Counted from the stretch's first letter, positions 1 through 9,450 are shown. The stretch is 64,000 nucleotides of DNA from Bradyrhizobium prioriisuperbiae (GCF_032397745.1 NZ_CP135921.1:3100001-3164000), one strand, 5' to 3'. Made by a program: numbers and translations. The notes: generated by a model from the letters alone, not told the origin.

Positions 1-203
1 CGCGGCTTGCGATGGATGCGCTGAAGCCTGACGGCAAGGTCGATATCTGGAAGGTGATGCGAGGGATAGCCGTCAATCCGACCGCCATTCCCGCGCTTGT
101 ATCGGCCGGACGCGATTTCAATCGCGCGCTGCGCTCCCTGAGCGGTTGCCGCAGCCTTCTGCTTGGCGAGAGCGCCGGCAGTCTCGTCGGCGCAGATATC
201 TGA
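1..203 (+). CDS. hpnG: Probable hopanoid phosphorylase HpnG, C-terminal end (5' partial)
   Basis: An open frame entering from the left edge (codons in phase with base 3) and ending at TGA 201-203. The visible tail has an Ala/Arg/Leu-rich helix with DGKVDIWKVMRG and RDFNRALRSL. This fits my memory of the C-terminal region of HpnG, the nucleoside-phosphorylase-like enzyme acting on adenosylhopane, and hpnG is expected next to hpnH. The last ~30 residues lie in a repeat shared with the hpnH 3' end (see findings), so the natural C-terminus may be altered. No catalytic residue is visible. The name rests on context plus weak tail similarity; it could be another protein. Confidence 0.5.
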   Translation, partial: RLAMDALKPDGKVDIWKVMRGIAVNPTAIPALVSAGRDFNRALRSLSGCRSLLLGESAGSLVGADI

Positions 204-260
204 TTTTTTCTGCGTTCGTCTGACGGCGATGTGCGTCTCGCGCGTCGCCATGCTGCCGTT

Positions 261-356
261 AGGGCGTTTTCCAGCGAATGCCGGTTCGCGCTCAGAAAAC
301 GCGCCAACACAAAATCAAAAGCCCCGTCCCGATTTTATCGGAACGGGGCTTTTGCT
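261..356. repeat. Dispersed intergenic repeat element, copy 1, ending in a hairpin
   Basis: It shares an ordered set of words with the element at 25685-25811: GCGTTTTCCAGCGAA, CCGGTTC, GAAAACGCG, CAAAA, then a hairpin built on CCGTTCCGAT/ATCGGAACGG-like arms. Elements of this form are common between genes in Bradyrhizobium-type genomes (recalled, not searched). It sits between the convergent hpnG and hpnH ends. Confidence 0.7.
317..353. terminator. Bidirectional Rho-independent terminator between hpnG and hpnH
   Basis: A 13-bp stem (321-333 with 337-349, one mismatch) closes a three-base loop. AAAA lies on the left and TTTT on the right, so a U-tract forms on either strand. It lies between two convergent 3' ends. 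Confidence 0.8.
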
Positions 357-407
357 TGTGACTAGTCCCTGTGAGGCGGGCGCGATCTCAATCGCGCCCT
401 GCGCTTC

Positions 408-1562
408 TTAAGCGGCTGTCGGAGCCTTCTTCTTGGCGAGGGCGCCGGCAGCTTCGTCGGCGCGGATCTCTGACAGCTTCTTCTGCACCTGCTCGGCGAA
501 GATGTACTGTGCCGGGCGCTGCTTCGACATGTCGATTTCCGGCGCCATCGGGCCGGAGGTGCGAATGCCGCGCAGAGCCACCCACAGCGCCTTGAACGGA
601 TTGGCCACTGCCGCGTTCGCCGCCGTCGGTTCATAACCGCAATGCGCCATGCAGTCGGCGCACTTCTCGTACTTGCCGGTGCCGTAGGTGTCCCAGTCGG
701 TGGTGTCCATCAGCTCCTTGAAGGTCTTGGTGTAGCCTTCACCGAGCAGATAGCAGGGCTTCTGCCATCCGAAGATGTTGCGCGCGGGCATGCCCCACGG
801 TTCGCAATGGAAGTTCTGGTTGCCGGCAAGGAAGTCCAGGAACAGGCCGGAGTGCATGAAGTTCCACTTCTTGCCCTTGCCGAGCTCGAACACCTTGCGG
901 AACAGCTCCTTGGTTTTCTTGCGGTTGAGGAAGTGCTCCTGGTCCGGGGCGCGCTCATAGGCGTAGCCCGGTGACATCGAGACGGCGACGCCGAGCTCCT
1001 TGGTGAAGTCCAGGTACTTGGCGATCTCCTCGGCCGAATGACCGTCGAAGATGGTGGCGTTGACGTTGACGGTGAAGCCGCGGGCTTTCGCCGCCTTGAT
1101 CGCGGAGACGGCGCGATCGAACACGCCCTTCTGCGACACCGCCTTGTCGTGATGATCCTTCAGGCCATCGAGATGGACCGAAAAGAACAGGTAGGGCGAG
1201 GGCGTGAACAGGTCGAGCTTCTTTTCCAGCAGCAGGGCGTTGGTGCAAAGCGACACAAACTTCTTGCGCTCGACTAGGCCGCGCACGATCTCGCCGATTT
1301 CCTTGTGGATCAGCGGCTCGCCGCCTGGGATCGCCACCATCGGCGCGCCGCATTCCTCGGCCGCGTCCCAGCATTCCTGCGCGGTCATGCGGCGGTTGAG
1401 GATGGCATCGGGATAATCGATCTTGCCGCAGCCGACGCAAGCAAGATTGCAGCGGAACAGCGGCTCGAGCATCAGAACCAGCGGATAACGTTTACGCCCG
1501 AGAAGCTTCTGCTTCACGAGGTACGAACCGATCTTGATCTCTTTGAAAAACGGAATAGCCAT
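408..1562 (-). CDS. hpnH: Adenosyl-hopene transferase HpnH (B12-binding-type radical SAM)
   Basis: This enzyme joins the 5'-deoxyadenosyl group of SAM to diploptene, giving adenosylhopane, the first step in making extended (C35) hopanoids. With the ATG at 1562 the protein has 384 residues. It carries the radical-SAM cluster motif CNLACVGC (Cys38, 42, 45), followed by the GGEPLIH SAM-binding stretch and a Cys-rich C-terminal third (CADCMAHCGYEP). An in-frame TTG at 1589, overlapping the ispH stop, would add nine residues; I prefer the ATG because homologues start at MAIPFF-like sequence. It is the last gene of the dxs-ispH-hpnH operon. Its 3' end is part of the junction duplication. Confidence 0.93.
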   Translation of the reverse strand: MAIPFFKEIKIGSYLVKQKLLGRKRYPLVLMLEPLFRCNLACVGCGKIDYPDAILNRRMTAQECWDAAEECGAPMVAIPGGEPLIHKEIGEIVRGLVERKKFVSLCTNALLLEKKLDLFTPSPYLFFSVHLDGLKDHHDKAVSQKGVFDRAVSAIKAAKARGFTVNVNATIFDGHSAEEIAKYLDFTKELGVAVSMSPGYAYERAPDQEHFLNRKKTKELFRKVFELGKGKKWNFMHSGLFLDFLAGNQNFHCEPWGMPARNIFGWQKPCYLLGEGYTKTFKELMDTTDWDTYGTGKYEKCADCMAHCGYEPTAANAAVANPFKALWVALRGIRTSGPMAPEIDMSKQRPAQYIFAEQVQKKLSEIRADEAAGALAKKKAPTAA

Positions 1563-1585
1563 GATGGACGACAGACTTTCTGGAT

Positions 1586-2536
1586 TCAAACTGACGAAGC
1601 GGGGCTGACGCTTGCGCGGGTCAATTCAGCCGGCAGGCGGAATTCGATGTTTTCTTCGCGTCCCGGCAGCAACGACACGGACACAGGTCCGATCCGCCGC
1701 AACGCTTCGATCACATCATCGACAAGAACCTCCGGCGCCGATGCGCCCGCGGTAACGCCAACGGTCCGGGCATCCTTCAGCCATTCGGGATTGACCTCAC
1801 TGCCGTCAGCGACGAGATAACTCGCCACGCCAACTTCAGTGCCAATTTCGCGAAGGCGGTTGGAATTGGAGCTGTTGGTCGCGCCGACGACAAGAATGAC
1901 ATCGACGACTTTGCTGAGGTCTCTTACCGCAGATTGGCGATTTTGTGTCGCATAGCAGATATCCCGGGTATCGGGGCCCTGGATATCGTGGAACCTGGCT
2001 TCCAGTGCGGCGATAATATCCTTGGTATCGTCGACACTTAGGGTGGTTTGGGTGATGTAGGCGAGCGGTGTGTCGGTCGGCAGATCCAGTGCCGCGACTT
2101 CGTCCACATTCTGCACCAGCGTCACCGGGCCGTCGATCTGGCCCATGGTTCCGACCACTTCCGGATGGCCTTCATGGCCGATCAGGATCAGTGAGCGGCC
2201 CTTCGAGACATAACGTTTGCCCTGGTTATGCACCTTGGTGACCAGTGGGCAGGTGGCGTTGAGAACCGGCAGCCCACGGGCCGCGGCTTCTTCCTCGACC
2301 CGCCGAGCCACGCCATGGGCGCTGAACACGGTCACAGCATTGGCCGGGACCTCGTGCAGGTCCTCGACGAACACGGCGCCCTTGGCCTTCAGGCTCTCGA
2401 CCACGTATTTGTTGTGCACGATCTCGTGCCGGACATAGACCGGCGGACCGTACTTCTCCAGCGCACGCTCGACGATCTCGATGGCGCGCACCACGCCGGC
2501 GCAGAACCCGCGCGGCTGGGCAAGGACGACTTGCAT
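1586..2536 (-). CDS. ispH: 4-hydroxy-3-methylbut-2-enyl diphosphate reductase IspH (LytB)
   Basis: The last enzyme of the MEP pathway: an iron-sulfur protein reducing HMBPP to IPP and DMAPP. From the ATG at 2536 it has 316 residues. The three cluster cysteines (Cys12 in GFCAGV, Cys96 in NATCPLV, Cys194 in DICYATQNR) and substrate histidines (His41, His74, His124 in GHEGHPEV) fall at nearly the same positions as in the E. coli enzyme, which supports this start over the in-frame TTG at 2554. The gene begins just inside the 3' end of dxs, so the two are probably translationally coupled. Pairing with dxs and hpnH suggests precursor supply matched to hopanoid demand. Confidence 0.97.
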   Translation of the reverse strand: MQVVLAQPRGFCAGVVRAIEIVERALEKYGPPVYVRHEIVHNKYVVESLKAKGAVFVEDLHEVPANAVTVFSAHGVARRVEEEAAARGLPVLNATCPLVTKVHNQGKRYVSKGRSLILIGHEGHPEVVGTMGQIDGPVTLVQNVDEVAALDLPTDTPLAYITQTTLSVDDTKDIIAALEARFHDIQGPDTRDICYATQNRQSAVRDLSKVVDVILVVGATNSSNSNRLREIGTEVGVASYLVADGSEVNPEWLKDARTVGVTAGASAPEVLVDDVIEALRRIGPVSVSLLPGREENIEFRLPAELTRASVSPASSV

Positions 2537-2546
2537 GGTGCGGCGA

Positions 2547-4463
2547 TCAAGCAAGTTGCACCATGGTCTTGTCGGCTTCGCGACCCAAGGCTTCGAACAC
2601 CTTGATCACGATGCCCTTCGCATCGAGGCCCGCCTTGGCGTACATCGCCGCCGGCGAGTCCTGATCGATAAATGTATCCGGCAGAACCATGCACCGAACC
2701 TTCAGCCCTCTGTCGGCAGCGCCGTGATCGGTGAGGGTCTGGAGCACCAGCGAACCGAAGCCTCCGATGGAGCCTTCCTCGACCGTGACCAGCACCTCAT
2801 GCTCCCGGGCCAGCCGCAACACGAGATCCGTGTCGAGCGGTTTGGCAAAGCGAGCATCCGCGACCGTTGCCGTCAATCCATGGGATTTTAGAATCTCCGC
2901 AGCCTTGAGACATTCTGCAAGACGCGTGCCGAGCGACAGCAGGGCGACCGAGGAGCCTTCGCGAAGGATCCGGCCTTTGCCGATCTCAAGCGGCACGCCC
3001 ACCGACGGCAGGTCGATGCCGACGCCGTCGCCACGGGGGAAGCGGAAGGCCGACGGGCGGTCGTCGATGGCGCGGGCGGTCGCGACCATGTGAACCAGGT
3101 CGGCTTCGTCGCCGGCCGCCATCAGCACCATATTGGGGATGCAGCCGAGATAGGCCAGATCGAACGAGCCGGCGTGGGTCGGGCCGTCGGCGCCGACCAG
3201 GCCGGCGCGGTCGATGGCAAAGCGCACCGGCAGGTTTTGGATCGCCACATCGTGCACGATCTGATCGTAGGCACGCTGCAGGAAGGTCGAGTAGATCGCC
3301 ACGAACGGCTTGTAGCCCTCGGTGGCCATGCCGGCGGCGAACGTGACGCCGTGCTGCTCGGCGATGCCGACATCGAAGGTGCGGGTCGGGAACGCTTTAT
3401 TGAAAATGTCGACGCCGGTGCCGCCCGGCATCGCCGCGGTGATGGCGACGATCTTGTCGTCCTTCTCGGCTTCCTTGACCAGGCTCTCGCCGAACACCTT
3501 GGTGTAGGACGGCGCGTTGGCCTGGGCCTTCGCCTGCTTGCCGGTGGCGACGTCGAACTTGACCACGCCATGGTACTTGTCCGAGGCGGCTTCCGCCGGG
3601 GCATAACCCTTGCCCTTTTGAGTCACGACGTGAACCAGGATCGGGCCCTGCTTCGAGTCGCGCACGTTCTTCAGGATCGGGAGCAGGTGATCGAAGTTAT
3701 GGCCGTCGATCGGGCCGACATAATAGAAGCCGAGCTCTTCGAACAGCGTGCCGCCTGTGACCATGCCACGGGCATATTCTTCGGCCCGGGCGCCCGCGGT
3801 CTTGACGAACTTCGGCATTTTCTTCGCGAACTGTTTACCCATCTCGCGCAGCGAGCGGTAGGTACGTCCGGACAGCAAACGCGCGAGATAGGCCGACATC
3901 GCGCCGACCGGCGGCGCGATCGACATTTCGTTGTCGTTGAGAATGACGATCAGGCGCGAATCCATCGCGCCGGCATTGTTCATGGCCTCATAGGCCATGC
4001 CGGCGGACATCGCGCCGTCACCGATCACCGCAACGACACTGCGCTCTTCGTTGGCGAGGTCGCGGGCCACAGCCATGCCGAGGCCGGCCGAAATCGAGGT
4101 CGAGGAATGCGCGGCGCCGAAGCTGTCATATTCGCTCTCGGCACGCTTGGTGAAGCCGGAGAGGCCGCCGCCCTGGCGCAGGGTGCGGATCTGGTCACGA
4201 CGGCTGGTCAGAATCTTGTGCGGATACGCCTGATGACCGACGTCCCAGATCAGCCGGTCCGACGGTGTATCGAAAACATAGTGCAGTGCTACCGTCAGCT
4301 CCACCACGCCGAGGCCGGCGCCGAGATGACCACCGGTCACAGCGACAGCGTTGATCGTCTCCGTGCGCAGCTCTTCAGCCAGTTGCGTCAACTGGCTTTC
4401 TTTCAGCTTACGGAGATCGGCAGGAGAATTGACAGCGTCAAGAAGAGGCGTCTGTGAAGTCAT
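2547..4463 (-). CDS. dxs: 1-deoxy-D-xylulose-5-phosphate synthase
   Basis: A thiamine-diphosphate enzyme condensing pyruvate and glyceraldehyde 3-phosphate, the entry and flux-controlling step of the MEP isoprenoid pathway. The 638 residues are full length. Visible features are His46 in TGGHLGAG, the ThDP motif beginning GDG at 148-150 and ending NN at 162-163, Glu369 in DVGIAEQHG, and the central transketolase pyrimidine domain followed by the C-terminal domain. A GGAAG ribosome-binding site lies about eight bases before the ATG. It heads the dxs-ispH-hpnH operon and is divergent from hpnN, with about 210 bp of AT-richer DNA between them. Confidence 0.97.
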   Translation of the reverse strand: MTSQTPLLDAVNSPADLRKLKESQLTQLAEELRTETINAVAVTGGHLGAGLGVVELTVALHYVFDTPSDRLIWDVGHQAYPHKILTSRRDQIRTLRQGGGLSGFTKRAESEYDSFGAAHSSTSISAGLGMAVARDLANEERSVVAVIGDGAMSAGMAYEAMNNAGAMDSRLIVILNDNEMSIAPPVGAMSAYLARLLSGRTYRSLREMGKQFAKKMPKFVKTAGARAEEYARGMVTGGTLFEELGFYYVGPIDGHNFDHLLPILKNVRDSKQGPILVHVVTQKGKGYAPAEAASDKYHGVVKFDVATGKQAKAQANAPSYTKVFGESLVKEAEKDDKIVAITAAMPGGTGVDIFNKAFPTRTFDVGIAEQHGVTFAAGMATEGYKPFVAIYSTFLQRAYDQIVHDVAIQNLPVRFAIDRAGLVGADGPTHAGSFDLAYLGCIPNMVLMAAGDEADLVHMVATARAIDDRPSAFRFPRGDGVGIDLPSVGVPLEIGKGRILREGSSVALLSLGTRLAECLKAAEILKSHGLTATVADARFAKPLDTDLVLRLAREHEVLVTVEEGSIGGFGSLVLQTLTDHGAADRGLKVRCMVLPDTFIDQDSPAAMYAKAGLDAKGIVIKVFEALGREADKTMVQLA

Positions 4464-4673
4464 GCACTATCTTCCAACTCAGCATAAGAACAGGACAAGA
4501 ACATTTTGCAGTGTAGCATTATGGCAGATTTTCAGCAGTAATTCTCGGATTGGGCTGGCGTAATGCCATGATTGTGTGACTTAAGAGCACCGCTCGAGCC
4601 TAATAGAGTTAACCTGCAAGCTGCTTTGCCGGCGGCCACTGCTGATTGGTTCAAAGACATAGAAAGAAAAACT
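4464..4673. promoter_or_regulatory. Divergent dxs / hpnN intergenic region
   Basis: About 210 bp, AT-richer than its surroundings, must hold the promoters of both the dxs operon and hpnN. I see no convincing palindrome and no clear -35/-10 pair. Open in-frame sequence upstream of hpnN from a TTG at 4572 has no ribosome-binding site and is treated as non-coding. Confidence 0.4.
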
Positions 4674-7277
4674 GTGCTGACAAGGATTATTGTTGCCCTG
4701 GTTAGGGGCTGTACGCGTTATGCATGGCTCACGATTGTTGCGGGACTTGTTTTAGCTGTCGTTGCAGGCGCTTATTCTGTCCGCCATTTCGCTATCGACA
4801 CCGATATCGGCAAGCTGATTTCAAACGATCTGCCCTGGCGGCAGCGGGAAATTGCCTTCGACAAGGCATTTCCGGGCCAAAATGACCTGATTTTGGCCGT
4901 CATCGAGGCGCGGACCCCGGAACAGGCCCGGCAGGCCGGGCTGGATCTGGAAAAAAAGCTTGTTCCTCAGACAGATAAGTTCATTTGGGTGCGGTTTGCC
5001 GGCAGCGGTCCGTTTTTCGACACCAACGGGCTCCTGTTCCTGCCCACCGATGAGGTGGCCAAGCAGACCGAGCAACTGGCCTTCGCCTCCCCGATTTTCG
5101 ATATCCTGATCGACGACCCGAATTTGCGCGGCCTCACCGGCGTGCTGGAGTTCGGCCTGCAGGGGGCCGAGCGGAACCAGTTTCCCCGCGAGGCGCTGGC
5201 AAAGCCCCTGGCCAAGGTTGCGGAGACCGTGGAACAGGTGATGGCCAAGGGGAAGGCGGATTTCTCCTGGCGGGAACTCGCCAGCACGGAGCCGCTGACC
5301 GACGGCGATCGCCGCACCCTGATCAGCATCCGCCCCATCCTGGATTTCCAGGCCCTGGAACCCGGCAAGGTCGCCACCGACGCGATCCGCGATGCCGCCC
5401 GGGAACTCGATCTGGCCGGCAAATATGACGCCCGGGTCCGGCTGACCGGGCCAACCCCGATCGCCAACGAAGAGTTCGCGACCGTTCAGGAAGGCGCGCT
5501 GGTCAACGGTATCGGAACCGTGGCCGTCGTGCTGTTCATCCTCTGGATGGCGCTGCGATCGCCGAAGATCATTGCAGCGGTGTTCATCACGCTGGCCATC
5601 GGCCTTTCCGTCACCACAGCGGTCGGCCTGATGCTGGTCGGCGCGCTGAACCTGATCTCGATTGCCTTCTTCGTGCTGTTCGTCGGCCTCGGCGTGGATT
5701 TCGGCATTCAGTACAGCGTCAGATACCGCGCCGAACGCCACAATGAAGGTGATCTGCAATCTGCGATCGAAGTCGCCGCGGACCATTCCGCGGTGCCGCT
5801 GACGCTGGCCGCCGTGGCCACCGCGGCCGGCTTCCTGTCGTTCCTGCCCACCGCCTACAAGGGCGTCTCGGAGCTTGGCGAAGTCGCCGGCGCCGGCATG
5901 ATCATCGCATTCATTGCCGCACTGACGGTGCTGCCAGCCCTGCTGAAAATCTTCAATCCACCGGGCGAAGCAGAACCGCTCGGTTATTCATTCATGGCGC
6001 CGGCCGATCGTTTTCTCGAGCGCCATCGCGTTCCGATCGTCGCCGGCACGCTGATCGTTGCTGTCCTCGGCCTGCCGCTGCTGTATTTCCTGCATTTCGA
6101 CTTCAATCCGATCAACCTGCGCAGCAAGAAGGTAGAATCGATCGCCACCTATCTCGATCTGCGGCGTGATCCCAACACCGGGACCAATGCGGTCGACATG
6201 ATCGTATCATCGGAAGCCGCCGCCAAGCAGCTGGAGGAGAGGCTCGGGAAGGTGCCGGAGGTTGCGCGAACCATTTCGCTGGACAGCTTCGTGCCTGACG
6301 ATCAGCCGGCCAAGCTGGCGCTGATCCGCAAGGCCGCTGCGACCCTCGATCCGATCCTGAAAGGATCGCAAGGTGCCGCGCCGAACGACACCGATCGCGT
6401 CGTCGCCCTGACTGAATCGGCTCAGAGCCTGCGAAAGTTCGCCGGCAAGGCCGATGCAAAAGCGGCGGATGCGCCCTGGGTGGTTGCCTGCAAACGCCTC
6501 GCCGACGATCTGACCAAGCTCGCGGCTGCCGACAAGGCCATGCGCGACAAGGTGGAAGCGACGTTCATCGCACCGATGACCGTCGTGCTGAATCAGCTGC
6601 GCGCCATGCTGCAGGCCGAGCCGGTCAGCATCAAGACGCTGCCCCAGGACATCGTCAGTGAATGGGCGACCCCCGACGGACGCGTTCGTGTCCAGGCGCA
6701 ACCGAAGGGCGATCCCAATGACAACGATACGCTGCGCAAATTCGCCGGCGCCGTCATGAAGGTCGAGCCGACCGCAACCGGCGGTCCGATCTCGATCCTG
6801 GAATCCGGCGACACCATCGTGCTGGCGTTCATTCAGGCGGGCGGCTGGGCGCTGCTCTCGATCGCGATCCTGCTCTGGATCGTCCTGAAGCGGATCGGTG
6901 ACGTGCTGCTGACACTGGTGCCGCTGCTGCTCGCCGGCGTGCTGACGCTGGAGATCTGCGTGCTGATCGGGTTGTCGCTCAATTTCGCCAACATCATTGC
7001 CCTGCCGTTGCTGCTGGGCATCGGGGTGGCGTTCAAGATTTATTACGTTACCGCATGGCGAGCGGGCCAGACCGACCTGCTGCAGTCGAGCCTGACCCGG
7101 GCAATCTTCTTCAGTGCGCTGACCACGATGACCGCTTTCGGCAGTCTCTGGCTGTCGAGCCACCCCGGCACGTCCAGCATGGGCAAGCTGCTTGCGCTCT
7201 CGCTTGTCACCACGCTGGCTGCCGCGGTGCTGTTTCAGCCGGCGCTAATGGGGCGCCCCCGCGATCTCGGGAAGTAG
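4674..7277 (+). CDS. hpnN: Hopanoid transporter HpnN (RND/MMPL family)
   Basis: An inner-membrane RND-type exporter that moves hopanoids towards the outer membrane. The GTG at 4674 gives 867 residues and places a first membrane helix at about residues 15-33, directly before the conserved ARHF/RHFAIDTD-like segment. Two halves follow the family plan: one helix, a large periplasmic loop and a bundle of helices (about 280-430), then the same again, with the last bundle in the final 130 residues. Motifs such as VGLGVDFGIQYSVRYR in the first bundle and LLLGIGVAFKIYYV in the second mark MMPL domains. Its 3' end overlaps the convergent DUF2147 gene by 33 bp. The start codon is the least certain point. 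Confidence 0.92.
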   Translation: MLTRIIVALVRGCTRYAWLTIVAGLVLAVVAGAYSVRHFAIDTDIGKLISNDLPWRQREIAFDKAFPGQNDLILAVIEARTPEQARQAGLDLEKKLVPQTDKFIWVRFAGSGPFFDTNGLLFLPTDEVAKQTEQLAFASPIFDILIDDPNLRGLTGVLEFGLQGAERNQFPREALAKPLAKVAETVEQVMAKGKADFSWRELASTEPLTDGDRRTLISIRPILDFQALEPGKVATDAIRDAARELDLAGKYDARVRLTGPTPIANEEFATVQEGALVNGIGTVAVVLFILWMALRSPKIIAAVFITLAIGLSVTTAVGLMLVGALNLISIAFFVLFVGLGVDFGIQYSVRYRAERHNEGDLQSAIEVAADHSAVPLTLAAVATAAGFLSFLPTAYKGVSELGEVAGAGMIIAFIAALTVLPALLKIFNPPGEAEPLGYSFMAPADRFLERHRVPIVAGTLIVAVLGLPLLYFLHFDFNPINLRSKKVESIATYLDLRRDPNTGTNAVDMIVSSEAAAKQLEERLGKVPEVARTISLDSFVPDDQPAKLALIRKAAATLDPILKGSQGAAPNDTDRVVALTESAQSLRKFAGKADAKAADAPWVVACKRLADDLTKLAAADKAMRDKVEATFIAPMTVVLNQLRAMLQAEPVSIKTLPQDIVSEWATPDGRVRVQAQPKGDPNDNDTLRKFAGAVMKVEPTATGGPISILESGDTIVLAFIQAGGWALLSIAILLWIVLKRIGDVLLTLVPLLLAGVLTLEICVLIGLSLNFANIIALPLLLGIGVAFKIYYVTAWRAGQTDLLQSSLTRAIFFSALTTMTAFGSLWLSSHPGTSSMGKLLALSLVTTLAAAVLFQPALMGRPRDLGK

Positions 7278-7829
7278 GCAAATTTCCGCATTTGGGTCGG
7301 CGGGAGCAGTTCCTTTCGCCGATCCCGCTGTCACAGCGGGTTTGGCCTTTGCGACATTGGATTTTGGAGCGGTTCCAGATACGGCAGGCGGAGCGCTGGG
7401 ATCGATATAACGCGTCCAGGTCTGGCCGCCACACAGGAAGCCCAGCACACAGCCCTTGATTTCCAGCTTGTCGGGGGTGAGGAGTTTGATCTTGGAATCG
7501 TAGGTTTTGCCGTTTTCGGCGTTGTAAACCTTCCCTTCCCATTGCTCGGCTTCGCCCTTATTTTCTGCTGGCGCTTTCTTCATGTTCAGGAGTACAGGCA
7601 TCCCCAGGGTGAGGCGGCTGCGCTTCGAACGGTCCGGGTTTTCGGCATCAACGTTGCCGGGCTTCTTCTCCCAGGAGATCACCCCCCACAAACGGGTATT
7701 GCAATCGACGATGCGAATACGTGCCACGGCATCTTCCACCAGCCATTCGCCCAGCGGCTGGGGGTCAGCTGCGGCGGCCGATCCGAGCGAAGCGAACAGA
7801 GCAATCCCGCAAACCACAATCTTCTTCAT
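7245..7829 (-). CDS. Secreted DUF2147 family protein
   Basis: 194 residues from the ATG at 7829, which has an AGAGG site just upstream; a longer in-frame start at 7859 lacks one. Residues 1-21 form a signal peptide (MKKIVVCGIALFASLGSAAA, then AD). The mature part has the DUF2147 pattern: a GEWLVED opening, RIRIVDC, LWGVISW, YNAENGKTYDSKI, and LEIKGCVLGFLCGGQTWTR. The tail is Pro/Ala/Lys-rich and probably disordered. DUF2147 proteins are periplasmic or secreted and of unknown function. The gene lies between hpnN and hpnO and is convergent with hpnN, so a role in envelope or hopanoid handling is possible but unproven. Confidence 0.85.
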   Translation of the reverse strand: MKKIVVCGIALFASLGSAAAADPQPLGEWLVEDAVARIRIVDCNTRLWGVISWEKKPGNVDAENPDRSKRSRLTLGMPVLLNMKKAPAENKGEAEQWEGKVYNAENGKTYDSKIKLLTPDKLEIKGCVLGFLCGGQTWTRYIDPSAPPAVSGTAPKSNVAKAKPAVTAGSAKGTAPADPNAEICLLPEIAGAPH

Positions 7830-7954
7830 AGAACCTCTTCGGCAATGCAGCGAAACCAATGGACAATCCTAACAGAAGTTCCGAGTTAAGGGGCAAATCG
7901 CCGCATTTCTGATTTCCAGTTGACGAGCCCATAACGAAACGACCTATGTAGCCA

Positions 7955-9346
7955 ATGATGTACCCGAATCTTGACGTTTCCGAGATGTTTAGCGCCCGTC
8001 AGACCGAGCGCAGCGACCTGCATGCCCGCTATCTGAACGAGCAGCTCGTTAGGGTTCTCAAGACCATCGGCTACGATGTGGGGTTCGTTAGCGGCAGCGG
8101 ACAGTATCTGTTCGACCGGCAGGGGGCTCGCTATCTCGATTTGTTGAGCGGTTTCGGCGTTTTCGCGATCGGGCGCAACCATCCGGTGCTGCGGGATGCC
8201 TTGAAAAGCGTGCTGGACAGCGATCTGCCGAATCTCGTGCAAATGGACGTCTCGACGCTGGCCGGCATTCTGTCCGAGCGGCTGATCGAGCATGTGCCCT
8301 ATCTGGAGAAGGTATTTTTTGCCAATTCAGGCACTGAGACGGTTGAGGCGGCCATCAAGTTCGCGCGTGTCGCCACCGGCCGGACCGATATTATTTACTG
8401 CGGCCAGTCTTATCACGGCCTGACCTATGGCTCGTTGTCGCTGACCGACGACATGAATTTCCGCAGCGGCTTCGAGCCCCTGCTGCCGGGGTGCACCTCC
8501 ATCCCTTTTAACAATCTCTCAGCGCTGGAAAAGGCGCTGGCCTCGCGCCAGGTCGCGGCCTTTATCGTCGAGCCGATCCAGGGCAAGGGCGTCAATATTC
8601 CGGACGACAACTTCCTGCCCGAGGCGGCGGCGCTGTGCCGCCGCTACGGCACGCTGCTGGTGGCCGACGAGGTGCAGACCGGTTTGGGGCGCACCGGGCG
8701 CTTTCTCGCGGTCGAGCACTGGAACGTCGAGCCGGACATGGTGCTGCTGGCGAAATCGCTGTCCGGCGGCCACGTTCCGGTCGGCGCGGTGCTGACCCGC
8801 AAGTGGATCTTCGACAAGGTCTTCGACCGGATGGATCGTGCGGTGGTGCATGGTTCAACCTTCGCCAAGAATGACCTGGCGATGGCCGCGGGGATCGCCG
8901 CGCTCGACGTCATCAAGCAGGAAAAGCTGATCGAGAATGCCCGGCAGCGCGGCGAGCGGCTGCAGGCTTCGCTCGGCCGCATGGTGCAGAAATACGAATT
9001 GCTGAAGGATGTGCGCGGCAAAGGGCTGATGCTGGGCGTACAGTTCGGGGCGCCGAAGTCGCTGGCGCTGAAGGCCTCGTGGAACGTGCTGGAGACGGCC
9101 AGCAAGGGGCTGTTCTGCCAGCTCATCACCATCCCGCTGTTCAAGGAACACAAGATCCTGACCCAGGTCTCGGGCCACGGCAGTCACACCATCAAGCTGC
9201 TGCCGTCGCTGACGATCACGGACGAGGATTGTTTGTGGATCGAGAGCGCGTTCGACACGGTGATCAGCGGCGCCCACCGGGTGCCGGGTGCGGTCTGGTC
9301 ACTCGGCAAGACGCTGGTCGACAACGCGATGCGCAAGTCTGCCTGA
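7955..9346 (+). CDS. hpnO: Hopanoid aminotransferase HpnO (class III, PLP-dependent)
   Basis: A class III aminotransferase expected to install the amino group of aminobacteriohopanetriol; it was described in Rhodopseudomonas palustris as an acetylornithine-aminotransferase-like enzyme. The 463 residues show the phosphate-binding SGTE (125-128), Asp238 in VADEVQTG for the pyridine nitrogen, and Lys267 in LLAKSLSGG for the Schiff base. Ornithine/acetylornithine aminotransferases are usually nearer 400 residues, so the extra length at both ends fits HpnO. Two adjacent ATGs (7955, 7958) can serve as starts, with no strong ribosome-binding site. The assignment rests on family and the hopanoid neighbourhood. 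Confidence 0.85.
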   Translation: MMYPNLDVSEMFSARQTERSDLHARYLNEQLVRVLKTIGYDVGFVSGSGQYLFDRQGARYLDLLSGFGVFAIGRNHPVLRDALKSVLDSDLPNLVQMDVSTLAGILSERLIEHVPYLEKVFFANSGTETVEAAIKFARVATGRTDIIYCGQSYHGLTYGSLSLTDDMNFRSGFEPLLPGCTSIPFNNLSALEKALASRQVAAFIVEPIQGKGVNIPDDNFLPEAAALCRRYGTLLVADEVQTGLGRTGRFLAVEHWNVEPDMVLLAKSLSGGHVPVGAVLTRKWIFDKVFDRMDRAVVHGSTFAKNDLAMAAGIAALDVIKQEKLIENARQRGERLQASLGRMVQKYELLKDVRGKGLMLGVQFGAPKSLALKASWNVLETASKGLFCQLITIPLFKEHKILTQVSGHGSHTIKLLPSLTITDEDCLWIESAFDTVISGAHRVPGAVWSLGKTLVDNAMRKSA

Positions 9347-9397
9347 CATCAAGTCTGCCTGACAACAAGTCTGCCTGAAGACAGGTCTGTCTGACGC
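9335..9397. repeat. 16-bp tandem repeat, four units, spanning the hpnO stop codon
   Basis: Units AAGTCTGCCTGACATC (9335), AAGTCTGCCTGACAAC (9351), AAGTCTGCCTGAAGAC (9367) and a diverged AGGTCTGTCTGACGC (9383). The first unit contains the hpnO stop. The unit is not a multiple of three, so copy-number change would leave the hpnO end unaltered. Confidence 0.8.
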
Positions 9398-9450
9398 AAC
9401 TGGCCTCTGTCGGGAGGCCGATCCGGGCAACAATAAAACGGGCAACAATA

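Larger units (their letters stand above)
111..473. repeat. 93-bp imperfect direct repeat at the hpnG/hpnH junction (111-203 and 381-473)
   Basis: Aligned without gaps, bases 111-203 and 381-473 differ at 14 of 93 positions, about 85% identity. The right copy holds the last ~21 codons of hpnH (minus strand) and a plus-strand peptide resembling the end of hpnG, closing with TGA at 471-473. The left copy holds the real hpnG end and, on the minus strand, a relic of the hpnH tail (DETAGALAK against DEAAGALAK). The simplest reading is duplication of the overlapping 3' ends of two convergent genes. Confidence 0.75.

Noticed and set aside
3090..4457. Long plus-strand open frame (about 455 codons) opposite dxs
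   Set aside because: It is antisense to a full-length, motif-complete dxs; high GC removes stops from the opposite strand. The His/Arg/Gly-rich translation matches no family.
4572..4673. Extended N-terminus for hpnN from a TTG at 4572
   Set aside because: No ribosome-binding site and no resemblance to HpnN N-termini; the first helix follows directly after the GTG at 4674.
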